This document shows, piece after piece, positions 46,044 to 57,624 of a DNA stretch of 64,000 bases. The position numbers were made by a program, and so were the translations under genes. The notes under the pieces are model-generated. The model saw only the letters and a program-made list of their open reading frames with translations, was not told where the DNA came from and searched no databases. Source of the stretch: Symbiotaphrina buchneri (lineage: Eukaryota; Ascomycota; Symbiotaphrinales; Symbiotaphrinaceae); NCBI GenBank assembly GCA_001599915.1, contig BCIG01000020.1:186001-250000 (forward strand), written 5' to 3'. The first letter of the stretch is position 1, and each line of letters begins with the position of its first letter.

Positions 46044-47285
46044 TCAAGAAGCAAGCTCAATCTGTTTCAATCTCTCTTCCAAGCTCCTGAGGACTTCGGG
46101 ATCCGGTGGAGGTCGAACCTTCTTCGGCCTATATACGAGTAAGCTCGGTCAAGAAGTAAGAAGTTGCAAGGGCCTCGTACGGATCGCGAGTACAGTCATC
46201 ACATCGTTCGTGCTGACAATTTTCACAAACTTTTGTTCTGTCTTTGAACAAGGTGGAGCAGTTGTGACATGTCCATTTCACCTTTCGCTTCGGCTTCCTG
46301 TAAATACGCTCCCTAACAGCATACGTCGTTCCAGGCTCAGACTCAGCTGGAGCATCGTTGGGATATCCGTGAGGGTATTTATGCGGATGAGCCCTACGAT
46401 CACGGTGAGCGACATGCAAAGATATTCAAGAAAGGAACTACTTACGGTTCCCGTGGGCAATCTCCACAGCGCACATGACCACACTTCGAACAAGTCTTCT
46501 CTCCATGCAGATACGTAGTTTCACATTGATGACATTTTCGTCGCACCACCCTTCTGATAGACTTGAGGACAACATCTTGCCCACCTGTTCTGGACGGCAA
46601 CGTAATCGGCTTCGACTTCCCCTTCGGCTTGACCGCCGCCTCTGAACCAGTGGCCGCACCTTCCATCGTTGCGCTAGCTTTTGATTGCTCCCCAGTCTTG
46701 GCCGCAGACTTCTTTACTGGATACCGCGGGCACTTCTTGCATCTAGTATGTCCACAATTGGTGCAGACCTTGTCATGACCATAGACCGTTTGGCATCGGT
46801 GACAGGTGCGTCGAATCCGAATTCGTACGAGTTTCTCCACCCTCTGCCCAGGCTCTTGCATCGACACTGGCCATTCATCGGGTTCCAATGTGAGACCGTA
46901 TTTCTCAAATAACGCACGAGCCTTTTCCCGCTGCGCCGCGGTCCTTGGTACCACTGATGTTGGGATGGTCGTCGCAGCCTCACCCTCCGCGGCAGGTGTG
47001 ACCGCCGTTCCGGTATTTGCAGGCCGCGCTGAAAGCACGGGTTCAGAAGCACGTCTGTACAAGTTTTAGACATTGTGTCAATTGGAGAATTAGAGTGAAG
47101 ACTCACGTCGCAGGCGCAGCTGGCCTAGCCGGCGCTGCAGAGACAGGAGCTTCTGCAGACGTGGAGCCCGGTTCTCCTTGGGAACGCCCACGTCGCAAAA
47201 TCGTCCTCGCCCTCTGGATATATCTCCCAAAACTTCTTCGCTTCTCCTGGCTACCAGCCTGATCTTCTGGAGGTTGGCTGCTCAT
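46044..47285 (-). CDS. Cysteine-rich protein with three CxxC...CxxCxHxRCxxC modules, unknown function
   Basis: 361 residues; exons 47285-47107, 47054-46446, 46393-46181, 46128-46044, each intron 52 nt. Three similar zinc-binding-type modules occur: CHRCQTVYGHDKVCTNCGHTRCKKC, CHQCETTYLHGEKTCSKCGHVRCGDC and CHNCSTLFKDRTKVCENCQHERCDDC (quoted here only as patterns CxxC-x9/10-CxxCxHxRCxxC). Such modules resemble RanBP2-like or zinc-ribbon folds. The N-terminus is basic (RRSFGRYIQRARTILRRG), and Ala/Ser/Thr-rich linkers separate the modules. The last coding exon (PPKKVRPPPDPEVLRSLEERL) is supported by phase and composition. The family seems widespread in filamentous ascomycetes, but I know no function for it. 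Confidence 0.82.
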
Positions 47286-50200
47286 CTTGCTTGTCTACCG
47301 ATGGCACTCCGGTGCAAAAGCGCAGTGTCACCTCGATGCTCACCCAAGCCCGCGATTGATGACCGAAAACCGAAACCGGCTTATGTTACCAGTACCTCCA
47401 ACAAGCCTTTGATCGTGAGAAACTGGATAATTTCGCACGGTCAACACCTCGGCGACATGTGGATTGCGGTCGGTGAGGTGGGCGTGGCAATGGCTTGCTC
47501 TTGCAAAGACGGAGGAGGATAGCGAAAGGAGCGAGCGGAACAGGGACTGGTTCCAGCAAAGAAGCGGAGAGAGCGCGCGAGGGCACGGGCTTTGGGCGTG
47601 GGCACCGGTCGGTATATACTTCGCACTTACGGGGAAAGCGCCCAGCGGACGGGTACAACTACGAACTCCTCCGCTTATGAACGAGGTACATTGTATTATT
47701 TTGTATGCTGGAGAGAAAGCCTTTTTTCAACTAAATTTCTCGGCTTCCCGAGCCTGCCAGCTCTCGTCAAGAATCTAAGGCAAGGCAAGCATGCTACAAC
47801 TGCTCGTACTCGACAGCGCTAATGCTACCTTCTGCGACTGCCCTGGTCCTTTTTGCCCCTGTCAGATGTGAAGTGCGGAACAGCCTGGGATCCTAAGAAG
47901 ACGACCGGGGCCTTTCAAGAGAAGACTTTGTTTGACAGCTAACAATTTCGGGGCACTCGGCCGATCCTCGTAAGGTTGGGTGCAGGGAGAGCACGGCCGA
48001 GACTGAGAGGGGACAGATGCACAATAATAGTCGATTCTTTGCGATGATGCTAGGCTCAAGTGGTTTTTGCGACCGTTTTGTCTTCCTCTTGGAGTCCATC
48101 TCCGCTCTTACCTGACCGGGAGGTCCTCGTTCGTACTCGTACTTTACCCTCCAGCTGGAGCGCGCAGACATTGGCTGTTTGCTGCACGCTGCAGGCTCGT
48201 ACATGGCTTATGCGAGCGCGTTCCCTCACCACAGCTTTGGGATCGAGTGGCACGGTGGATGGGCCCCCCTTCTGTTCCTTGTGTGTCGTACAAGGTCCGG
48301 TCCCTAATTGGACCATTCTAGAAAATGTGGGAGTCAGCGGCTAGTACTCTTGTCTTTCATTCCGCCTACCACGATCGCGTACAGATGGATGTCTTGAATC
48401 AAGGAAGAAGAAATGTACGGGATGGATTGATCCGTACCCCTGGGGTCAAGTTGTGAAGCTTCTTCTCGTTCCCGACTTTAGGCCTGCCCCACTTCCGCTG
48501 ACAGCGGGTACCTCGACTTCGGGTACCGAGGCAGACAAAGAAAGGCTTGTGTGTTCTCTAGCGGCAGACAGCGAGCGCATCTTGTCCTTCGCGGTCGCTT
48601 GGCAGCACTAGAGCTGGACCCAGTCGCCCATCACAGCAGTTGTGCCCGCGCTCAGACGTGGCGTGGTTGGTGGGATCGGCCCCAGCGTCTCTCAACTGAC
48701 TACCGTAGTACGAGTACAGTACCGTATTCCGTGGTTGGGGGTTTCGGGAAGACGGAGAACCGAAAAGTGTCACCCGCTCCGAGGGCCTAACCGGCTCGGT
48801 TACAGTTGGCTGCCGCTCTTTTGACTTTCTTGCTGTCACACGCGCCAGACGCTAATCCTAACATGAGGGGAAGGCAACGTCGTTATTTCCGACGATAATT
48901 CCCCGTCCAGCCAATCGAATGGAGAGCCCGAGTCCTGAAGGCATGGAATGAGAGTACGGCAGCTCTCAACATTGACACCAACGCTATCGACGATAGCCAA
49001 AAGCAGCGGCGCCAGCATGGCATACCAGCGGAGAAGTACTCGCTCGTACAATAATACTGTCCTCATGTTACGGAGTAGACTTGGCAGAAATGACAACTTC
49101 TGTTGGCCTACCACTTCGCGTATGGTACTCTCTCCTCAGGTATCCACTGTTACTTTGTTCGTCCAGGTGCAGGAAGCGGGCAGAAGCAACAATGCTCGCT
49201 CAGTTCTGCTTCATGCGATGCAAAAGTTGATATTGCTAAAGCGGGGAGTTAGAGTGACAAGATGCGAGTTTGGCCGATGATGAGTTGCCCTGATTGTCGT
49301 ACGTGTACGTGCCATAGCAATGGACCACCTTTGCTCGAATAGGTCGGGCCAGTCATTCTCGAGGGCCGTGAAGCCTGTTATTGAGATGCAAGGACATGAG
49401 TATGGAGAATGCGGTGTGTGTGCGGTCGAGGGTCCCTTCGCTTGGTGCCAGCCTGCCAGGAATGAGAGGTACATGTCACACGGCATCAATCAGTCAACGA
49501 TCATACATAGAATCATGCGACTTCTTGAAACTCGTGGACTCTAGTCCTCATAACTTGGAGTCGCATCAGGTTTGCCGTTTGCCGTGTGATCCGCAGGACG
49601 GATAACAGGGTTTCGCGCCGTTGGACGGGACGTGATCAGGTCCTAGGATCCTAGCTCCTTCTCCCTTGTCGGACGTGCAAATCAAAGCCGGCACATCTCG
49701 TTCAACTGCCGTTAGCCGAACAAACTGCGAATCTGGGTTCTCCCTTCTCCTGCGTGGTTTGATGCTGTCGAGCCTAACCGGAAACTCCCGCTCCCGCTAT
49801 TTGCAAGGATGGACCCGGTCACTTTGGGAAGCCGCATCGCATCCCAGGGTCGGCGCATTCCCTGGATGAAGCATGGACTGTTTGTCGCTCCCAACGGCCC
49901 GCCTCGACCTGGATCTGTAAGGAAGGCTTTCCGCGCCCCTTCTCATTTGCCTTGCTCAAACATCAGTGGCTTGGGTAGGGTGTTTTGCTCGCCTCGGTCT
50001 CTCCTATAAAAGCACGGTTATCTCCGGAGACATATCCGGTGCTTCAAAGTGGTACAGTAGGCTTTAGCAGATGTTGTCTCATCTTCGCCATCAAAAGGGG
50101 CTGGGTGCCAATCCGATCCTGATCTAGTGCTAGGGAGCTTTGGCTCTGAGGATCTTCGTTGAGCTTCAAGCAAGTTAGAGCCATGGTCGCTTGTACCGCA

Positions 50201-50382
50201 ATGGAGGATGGATATCTTGCTAGATACTGAAAAGTAACGAGTATTTTATAATAATGATAAGATAGGGACAACAGCGATGCTGTTCACGCTTTGTCTCATT
50301 TGGTATTGCAAGGTCTTGTATCTATACTCTTCTCTGTGCGGAGCGGAACAGGAGCATCCAGCTTAAAACAACGGCAGACTAT
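47286..50382. other. 3.1-kb gene-free region
   Basis: The longest stretch without a supported gene. The largest frames (103-114 codons) have no recognisable product. A TATAAAA at about 50006-50012 faces plus-strand sequence that contains no long ORF. Several short GTAC-rich inverted motifs (GTACGAGTAC at about 48709-48718 and similar strings near 48132 and 49300) recur. This could be a long promoter for the cysteine-rich gene, a non-coding transcript or degraded DNA. Confidence 0.4.
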
Positions 50383-51719
50383 TCAAGCGTTCCCGCCTAA
50401 ATATCTGTAGACCACAGAGAAATCCTTGCCCTGGCAAGCTTCATCATTTTCGACTGCCTCGTATACCTGCCTCGCGCTCTCAGCGAGCTCAAGTCGAGCA
50501 TTCACCTCTTTGGCCGCGCTGATGGCAAGTTTGAGATCTTTCTTCATCAGGCTGACGCCGAAGCCACCGGTGTAGTCCCTGGAGGCAGGTGCTCCTTCAA
50601 CGACACCAGGGACGGGATTGTTCACTTCACTAGGCCAGCATCGCCCGGTGCATGCGTTTATCATGTCCCCTAGAACTTTCGGATCAAGGCCCCATTTCAC
50701 CCCAAGGTTCATGGCCTCCGCCGTTGCAATGTTGTTGATGGCCAATGAATAGTTGTTGGCGAGCTTGCCGGAAAGACCGGCACCCTGCTCGCCAAGGTGA
50801 AAGACTCGCTTTCCCATCATAGCCAAGATTGGTGTTATGCGGTCGACAAGCGTTACAGGTGCCCCTAACATGAACGTGAGAGTCCCGGCCTGCGCACCAA
50901 CAACCCCTCCAGACATAGGCGCGTCAACGAAGTGCCCTTGACATGTTGAGTGGACTGCATTAGCCACTTCCCGTGATGATGCAGGATCGATCGTCGAGCA
51001 ATCAATAAATAGTCTGCTGCTCGATCCTGATCTGGGTGGCATTTGCGGATGCAGTATATCCTGAAAGACACCCTTGACATGGGACGGCTCTGGTAGAACG
51101 GTGATGACAGTGTCCTACACCTCACCTGTCAGCTCAAAGGACTTCCAAAGGTCTGCAGAAGATAGAATGCAATTTAATGATCGAATTCATCATTTCAGAG
51201 GATTGGCTTTAGTAGATAATGTAGAATCAGAGAAAGGGCTGTCCGGAGACAACCCCCAACTTAGATCATAGATAGAACAAACTCATCACATGATTGAGGA
51301 AGAAATTGAATCGAGTTGCTGGGATCCACTCACGGACTGTTCTGCAAGGTGTCTCGGGCTCTCCGCCACTGTTATGCCAGACCCTCCTCGATCAGCGCCT
51401 GCACCAGATGCTGGGCTATCGCCGATTTCTTGAAGAAACCTCTCCGTTGCCGCCAATCTGACATCAAAGATAACCATGTCATCTGTAGGAGGAAGTCTAG
51501 CACGGAGATTCTTGGCCATCGGGAACCCTGAACACATGATTAGAACCCCGTGGATGCGACAAAATTAAACGGTTTGCACATACCCATTTGACCTAGTCCG
51601 ATAAAGCCCCATGAAGCAGACTTTGGTGTCGAGGTAAGGAAAGACCTACGAACCGACCGCGGGAAGACGACATGGCTTTTTGATATTACAGGCCTTGAGC
51701 CAACCGCAACAGTACACAT
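50383..51719 (-). CDS. 3-hydroxyisobutyrate dehydrogenase (mitochondrial, valine degradation)
   Basis: 353 residues; exons 51719-51584, 51527-51334, 51114-50383. Oxidises 3-hydroxyisobutyrate to methylmalonate semialdehyde with NAD. The start ATG gives a presequence rich in Arg/Ser (GSRPVISKSHVVFPRSVRRSF) before SWGFIGLGQMGFPMAKNL, the Rossmann GxGxMGxxMA motif. The substrate block DAPMSGGVVGAQAGTLTFMLG and the catalytic-Lys block KLANNYSLAINNIATAEAM are present, as is GFGVSLMKKDLKLA. The second intron is long (219 nt, 51115-51333), so a missed exon or alternative splice is possible. The N-domain linker (SPASGAGADRGGS) is an insertion. Confidence 0.9.
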
Positions 51720-52254
51720 GGTAATTGATAGTCGCGTGTGGAGTTCCGGTTCCTGAACAATGGAGAGGGAACATAAGGGTGTGGGGGTCGCAAGATCGAC
51801 GTTCAGACATGCGGAGATAGGACAGGGCCAAAGCCGAGGTGCGCCGAAGTGCCAGTCATCCGCTAGGTGGTAGCATTGCTGATGGTGCGTTCATGCAGAT
51901 CAACTTGAGGGCCACGTTGGACATACTGAAATGCCTCTCGATGGAACGGTCTTGCAGTGAAGCTAGACTGAGTACATGCGAAGATTGGAATGAGAAGCGA
52001 TATCCGAGGGAGAATAAAGGGAAGCAGAAGAAGCACAGAAAAGAATCGCAGGAAAAACTGAGTGCCAGGGGAAAGCGAAGATTTCGAAAGGGAGGTCGGC
52101 TTTTTAACCGAAACGATTAGATTAGATCTTACGTCCTAGAGCGAGGGTGGAGCTCCACTGCTTCCCCGTTCCCGTTATATCTTACAGCACCATCCGTCCA
52201 AGCTTAAGCCGATTGCCAGATTTTTCCACTATCATCAAGAGCAGCTCCGGCACA
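51720..52254. other. Divergent promoter region HIBADH / ddb1
   Basis: 535 bases. A purine-rich tract (52000-52095, plus strand) with GAAGCAGAAGAAG-type repeats precedes ddb1. No gene recognised; the 60- and 93-codon frames here are out of context. Confidence 0.4.
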
Positions 52255-55200
52255 ATGGCCTATCTCGCTCCAATACATAGGCCAAGTAGTGTCCGGCATG
52301 CTCTCAAACTCAATTTCCTCTCTCCCGAAGAGGAGTGTCTCGTGCTTGCGTGGGTGCTAATGTGGATGTTATCGTTGAAACCATGCTGACGATTAGCTTG
52401 TAGCAAGGCCAATCGTCTCGAATTCTACAGACAAACTCAAGATGGGCTCAATCTCCAGCATTCAAAGGCGATCTACGGCAAAGTTACCATGTTACAAAAG
52501 CTACATCCGGCATCAGCACTTACCGATCACCTCTTCGTGGGAACGGACCGTTTTATGTACTTCACCTTATCCTGGGACCCCTCAACAAGTCAGCTACGGA
52601 CAGAGAAAGCATATGTGGACCAAGCAGACAAAACAGCCCGAGATACCCAGACAGGGGATAGGTGTTTGATGGACCCAACAGGACGTTTCCTTACTTTGGA
52701 GCTCTTTGAAGGCATAATAACAGTCCTTCCGACAGTTCAAAAGACGCGAAAGAAGATCGATGCTGAGATCGGCAGCTTGTCAGATCCAGTGCCTGCTCGG
52801 ATACCGGAGTTCTTTGTGAGATCCTCCGCGTTCCTCCACTTCCCAGATGCAGAGAGGGAGAAGCCGAGGCTAGGCCTATTATATGAAGACTCACAGAGCC
52901 GAGTGCGGGTAAAGGTACGCGAATTGACTTATACTGCTGGTGGAAGTGGAGATCCTGGCAGCGTAGAGTTGAAAGATATGGAAAGCCCACAAGATGATTT
53001 AGAGCTCGGTGCGAGTCACCTCATACCGATACCCAGCCCTACCTACGGTCTTCTTGTACTAGCCGAGACTTCGATCATTTACTACTTCCCTGACTTCCGA
53101 CGGGGTCGTATCACAAAGCCATTGGCACAGGCGACCATCTTTGTTGCATGGGAGAGAATTGACTCACAACGAGTCCTCTTGGCTGATGACTATGGCAAGC
53201 TATATCTCATGATGCTCTTGTTGGACAGCTCCAATGCGGTTAGGGACTGGAAAATTGATGAGATAGGCACGACCTCTAGGGCCACGGTTCTTGTCTATCT
53301 GGGAGATGGTGTCGTATTCGTTGGATCTCATCAAGGGGATTCTCAATTGATACATATCGTCGAGCAGGGGATTGAGACTATTCAGACATTCTCGAATATA
53401 GCTCCTATTCTTGATTTCACAGTCATGGATATGGGAAATCGATCAGGCGAAGGTCAAGCAAACGAGTATTCATCTGGCCAAGCTCGAATTGTGACTGGTA
53501 GCGGCGCGTTTTCAGACGGCAGCTTACGCAGTGTTCGAAGTGGGGTCGGCATTGAAGACTTGGGCCTCCTCGGCGAAATGGAACATATCAGAGACGTCTT
53601 TAGTCTTCGTTCCTCGGGTAGCGGTGTGTTCTTCGACACACTTGTCGTCTCCTTCGTAGACGAGACAAGGGTGTTCTGCTTCAGCCCCGAAGGAGAGGTT
53701 GAAGAAGTAGAAGAGTACAAGTCATTGGTACTGACTGAAAGTACACTTCTGGCTGCAAATGCACGGGATGATAAGATCATCCAAATCACGCCGTCATCCG
53801 TGAGGCTAATAGACGCTGAAGGTGGTACAGTCTTAGCCCAATGGTCGCCTTCTGCTCCAGCCGCTATCACCGCTGCAGCAGCCAACGACGACTCTGTTGC
53901 CTTGTCTATAGGAGGCACCAATCTTACCATACTGGACATAGCGTCTGACTTTTCCGTTACATCTCAAAAGACATTCGAAGCTGACAGTCAAGTCGCATGT
54001 TTGACAGTGCCAGCTCAATTACCTGAGATTTGTGTTGTTGGCTTTTGGCAAAATGCCTCGATATCCATACTGCGGCTTCGGGACTTGGAACCACTGCAGA
54101 CTGAAGTTGTTGGGGAACAGGGCGTCTCCGTGCCCCGCTCTGTACTTTTGGCCAATCTCTTCCAAGACCAGCCACCTACCTTATTTGTTGCAATGGCAGA
54201 TGGCCATGTTGTGACATTCACGTGCAATCGCGACACCTACGCCTTGTCTGAGAAGAAAAGCACCGTTCTCGGGACACAGCAAGCAACTTTCAGAGCATTG
54301 CCGAAAGAAGATGGCCTGCTTACCGTCTTTGCGACATGCGAACATCCTAGCCTGATCTACGGATCCGAGGGTCGTATTGTGTACTCGGCAGTCACAGCAG
54401 AGAATGCATCATGTGTCTGTCCTTTCAATGCGGAAGCCTATCCTGGCTCAGTCGTGTTGGCGACCTCATCCGATTTGAGAATCGCTCTAATAGATACAGA
54501 GCGCACCACGCATGTCCAGACACTCCAAGTGCATGAGACCGTGCGTCGCGTCGCGTACTCACCAAAACTGAGGGCTTTCGGGCTCGGTACCATCAAGCGT
54601 ACATTAGAGGATGGTGAAGAGATAGTCAAGAGCCACTTCAAGCTGGCGGATGAAATTCTCTTCCAGGAGCTTGACACCTACGCGCTGAACGAAGATGAAT
54701 TGGTGGAGAGTGTCATAAGAGCAGAATTAGACAACGGCAGGGGTGAATTAGAGGAGAGATTCGTTGTGGGTACAGCATACTTGGACGATAGCAGAGACGA
54801 GTCAATCAGAGGGCGTGTAATCGTTCTCGAAGTGACAGAGGATCGGCAACTCAAGCTAGTCACGGAGCTTGCTGTGAGGGGAGCCTGCAGGGCCCTCGCC
54901 ATGGTACAAGATAAGATAGTAGCCGCTCTCATCAAGACTGTAAGACTACGCTCCATGGGACCGAAATCTGAGCGGTCACATACTGATCTTTACTAGGTTG
55001 TCATATATGGACTGGACGTCGAAAATTCAAACCAGCCTCACCTTGTCAAGAGCGCCAGTTACAGAACTGCCACAGCTCCTATTGACATAGCTGTCACCGG
55101 CAACCAGATTGCTGTAGCGGATTTGATGAAAAGCGTCTCCATTGTCGAGTACAAGCGTGGCCAGGAAGGCTTTCCAGACAGCCTTCAGGAAGTGGCGCGC

Positions 55201-55813
55201 CATTTCGAGACGGCTTGGGGCACGGCTGTAGCACATGTGGCGGAAAATACCTTCCTCGAGAGTGATGCAGAAGGCAATTTGATTGTACTCCATCGCAACG
55301 TCAACGGTGTCACAGAGGATGATAAACGAAGGTTGCAAATCACGAGCGAGATGCAGCTTGGGGAGATGGTCAACCGGATTTGGAGGATAAATGTGGAAAC
55401 GACTTCAGACGCCAGCGTCGTTCCACGTGCGTTTCTTGCGACTGTAAGTCCCCTCCGTGCTGCGATCGGATATCACTATAGCGGTCGGTTTGCTAACGCG
55501 ATGAGCCGAACAGGTCGAAGGGGCAATATACTTGTTCGCGCTGATCCACCCGAAAAAGCAAGATCTCCTTATGCGTCTGCAATCGAGCATGGCAGATCTT
55601 GTTCAGAGCCCAGGACACGTTCCCTTCAATAGATACCGAGCGTTCAAGAATCAAGTGCGAGAGGCAGAAGAGCCGTTCCGATTTGTGGACGGTGAGCTGA
55701 TCGAGCGTTTTCTGGACCTGGCAGAGCCTGTCCAGACGCAAATTGTCGAGGGGTTGAACCTTGATGTGGAAGCTGTGAGGACGATGGTCGAGGGGCTGAG
55801 ACGATTACATTGA
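52255..55813 (+). CDS. ddb1: DNA damage-binding protein 1 (DDB1/CPSF-A family)
   Basis: 1,125 residues; exons 52255-52349, 52404-54939, 54997-55443, 55514-55813. DDB1 is the triple beta-propeller adaptor of Cul4 ubiquitin ligases for nucleotide-excision repair and, in fungi, heterochromatin (the Rik1 relative) and DNA methylation pathways. Visible: MAYLAPIHRPSSVRHAL start, KANRLEFYRQTQDGL (exon junction), long propeller repeats, and the C-terminal CPSF-A region (VVIYGLDVENS ... IAVADLMKSVSI ... VHRNVNG-type block ... RFVDGELIERFLDL). Length is close to animal DDB1 (about 1,140), which favours DDB1 over CPSF160 or SF3B3. Confidence 0.9.
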
Positions 55814-55969
55814 TCTGGCCTTGTATGACACGGAATGCATAGATGAGCACTTGATACGGGATTTTCCGAAAATCAAGGACGATGGCACATGTAGATGGCA
55901 TGACGGGACTCGCAGGCGTCAAGGAATAGGATCATTATCTACAGTACATCTGATGGGGGATCAGGCTAC

Positions 55970-57263
55970 CTAGGGTTTCAGCAGCAGTTTGCCGGTAGTC
56001 TTTCTTCCCTCAAGATCCTATCGACGCTAGTCAACAAACAAGTCACGGAGCACACTGTAGGTGGAGCAATTACCTTGTGGGCTTGGGCGACCTCTTGAAG
56101 AGGATACACTTTGTGAATCTGGACGTTCATCTTGTCCACCATCATGAAGTCGAACAACTCCTTGGTGTAATGCTCGTATTCCTCCCTTGTAGTAATATAA
56201 CCGAAAAGTGTGGGCCGCGTCAGCTTGATACACTTCGGGCTCAGGCGACTATATGTACAGTCAGTCGGCGGTTCAGCTTGGTATCAGGAGAAGATGGATA
56301 CGCACGCAATGGTAACAGGAGGCACAGCCCCGCTGGCATTCCCGAAGCTGACCAAGCTACCTTTGCGGGCAAGTACTTCGAGATCAGAGTCGAATGTGCT
56401 CTTTCCCACACCATCAAAGACAGCTGCTACACCCTCACCACCGGTGATCTCCTTGACCCTCTGTACCAGGTCCTCATGGCTGTAATTGATCATGTACTCA
56501 GCCCCGTTGGCCTTTGCCAGCTCGATCTTCTCGGGCGTTGACGCAGTCCCGATCACCTTCGCGCCAATCGCCTTCAGAATCTGGCAGAACCACAAGCCCA
56601 CACCACCGGCGGCGGCATGGACCAGAACCCACTCGCCCTTCTTCGTCGGGTGCGATTCTCTGGCGAGGGTGAGGGCAGTCAGGCCCTGAAGGAGGGCCGC
56701 CGCCGCATGACTCGCGGGAATCTCGTTCGGGATCTTGTAGGCCTTTTCGGCCGGGGCGGCTGTGTACTCGGCATAAGCACCTGTCCCCAGCCAGATGACG
56801 CGGTCCCCGGGTTTGAGTCCGTAGACATTCCCGGATCCGACGGCGACAACGGTGCCTTCGCCTTCACGGCCGAGGATCTCGGGCTTTGGGGCGGGGTAGA
56901 GACCGGTGCGGAAGTACCTAGTATCAATGTCAGTTATCCTCCGAATTGGCAGTCGCACCGGCGGGCCCTGTACGTGTCGATGTAGTTGATGCCAATGTAG
57001 TCGTTCTTGACTAGGACTTCACCCTCCTTAGGGGTTGGAACGGGCAGGTCCGTCTTGTACTCGAGCACTTCGGGGCCACCAGTCTTCTCAATTAGGACGC
57101 CCTTCATCGTCTTCGGGATGGAGGTGGAGGCCATTCTGGAAAATGACGTGATTGGTGAAGGCGCGAGCAAGGGCGGTCTGAGCTGGGACTGGAGGGCAAA
57201 GAGTCTGGTAGTGGCAGTCAAAGGTCGCGAAGCTCTGGAGATGGCCCTGGAAGTAAGAGACAT
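55970..57263 (-). CDS. NADPH:quinone oxidoreductase (zeta-crystallin type)
   Basis: 374 residues; exons 57263-56974, 56917-56306, 56248-56074, 56017-55970 (last exon 48 nt). Medium-chain reductase without the zinc sites, reducing quinones with NADPH. Visible: LPVPTPKEGEVLVKNDYIGINYIDT, GREGEGTVVAVG, GDRVIWLGTGAYAEY, and the nucleotide site VHAAAGGVGLWFCQILKAIGAKVIGT. The end DLEGRKTTGKLLLKP is typical. The N-terminus (SLTSRAISRASRPLTATTRLFALQS) looks like a mitochondrial presequence, with a second ATG (MASTSIPKTMKG) for a possible cytosolic form. Confidence 0.92.
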
Positions 57264-57624
57264 TCACAATTGCTGGAAACAAGTGGGAGGACGTCACGAC
57301 GGAAGAGATGTTGCCGGTCAAGAGCGGGCCGAGAAGGTTCGCGGGCTTTTGGACGCTGGACAGTTTACGGTACGAAGGCATTATTAATGGGACTGAGGGA
57401 CTGTGAGGGGTATTTCGTTATCTCACATGTTCGTCGCTGCTGGTTGAGCTTCGACCAATGGATAAGCTCGCTCGGTACAAGATTAACTTTACTCGGTCGA
57501 AACTTCCCCTGGATCAACGACGGGCCCTATTCCCCTTTCCCCTTTCCCATTTTTCGCAACTGCCGGTAGCTAAGCAAACTGTCTAATGTGCGGTAACGCA
57601 TTCTATTGGGATCATCTCAGATCT
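57264..57624. other. Intergenic region upstream of quinone oxidoreductase, 3' of arb1
   Basis: About 360 bases with pyrimidine-rich tracts (CCCCTTTCCCCTTTCCC near 57531-57547). No gene recognised; it should hold the oxidoreductase promoter and the arb1 3' UTR. Confidence 0.4.

Noticed and set aside
47178-47780. Overlapping 60-114-codon frames upstream of the cysteine-rich gene
   Set aside because: They occur in several frames and both strands at once, with no recognisable product; likely chance in promoter DNA.
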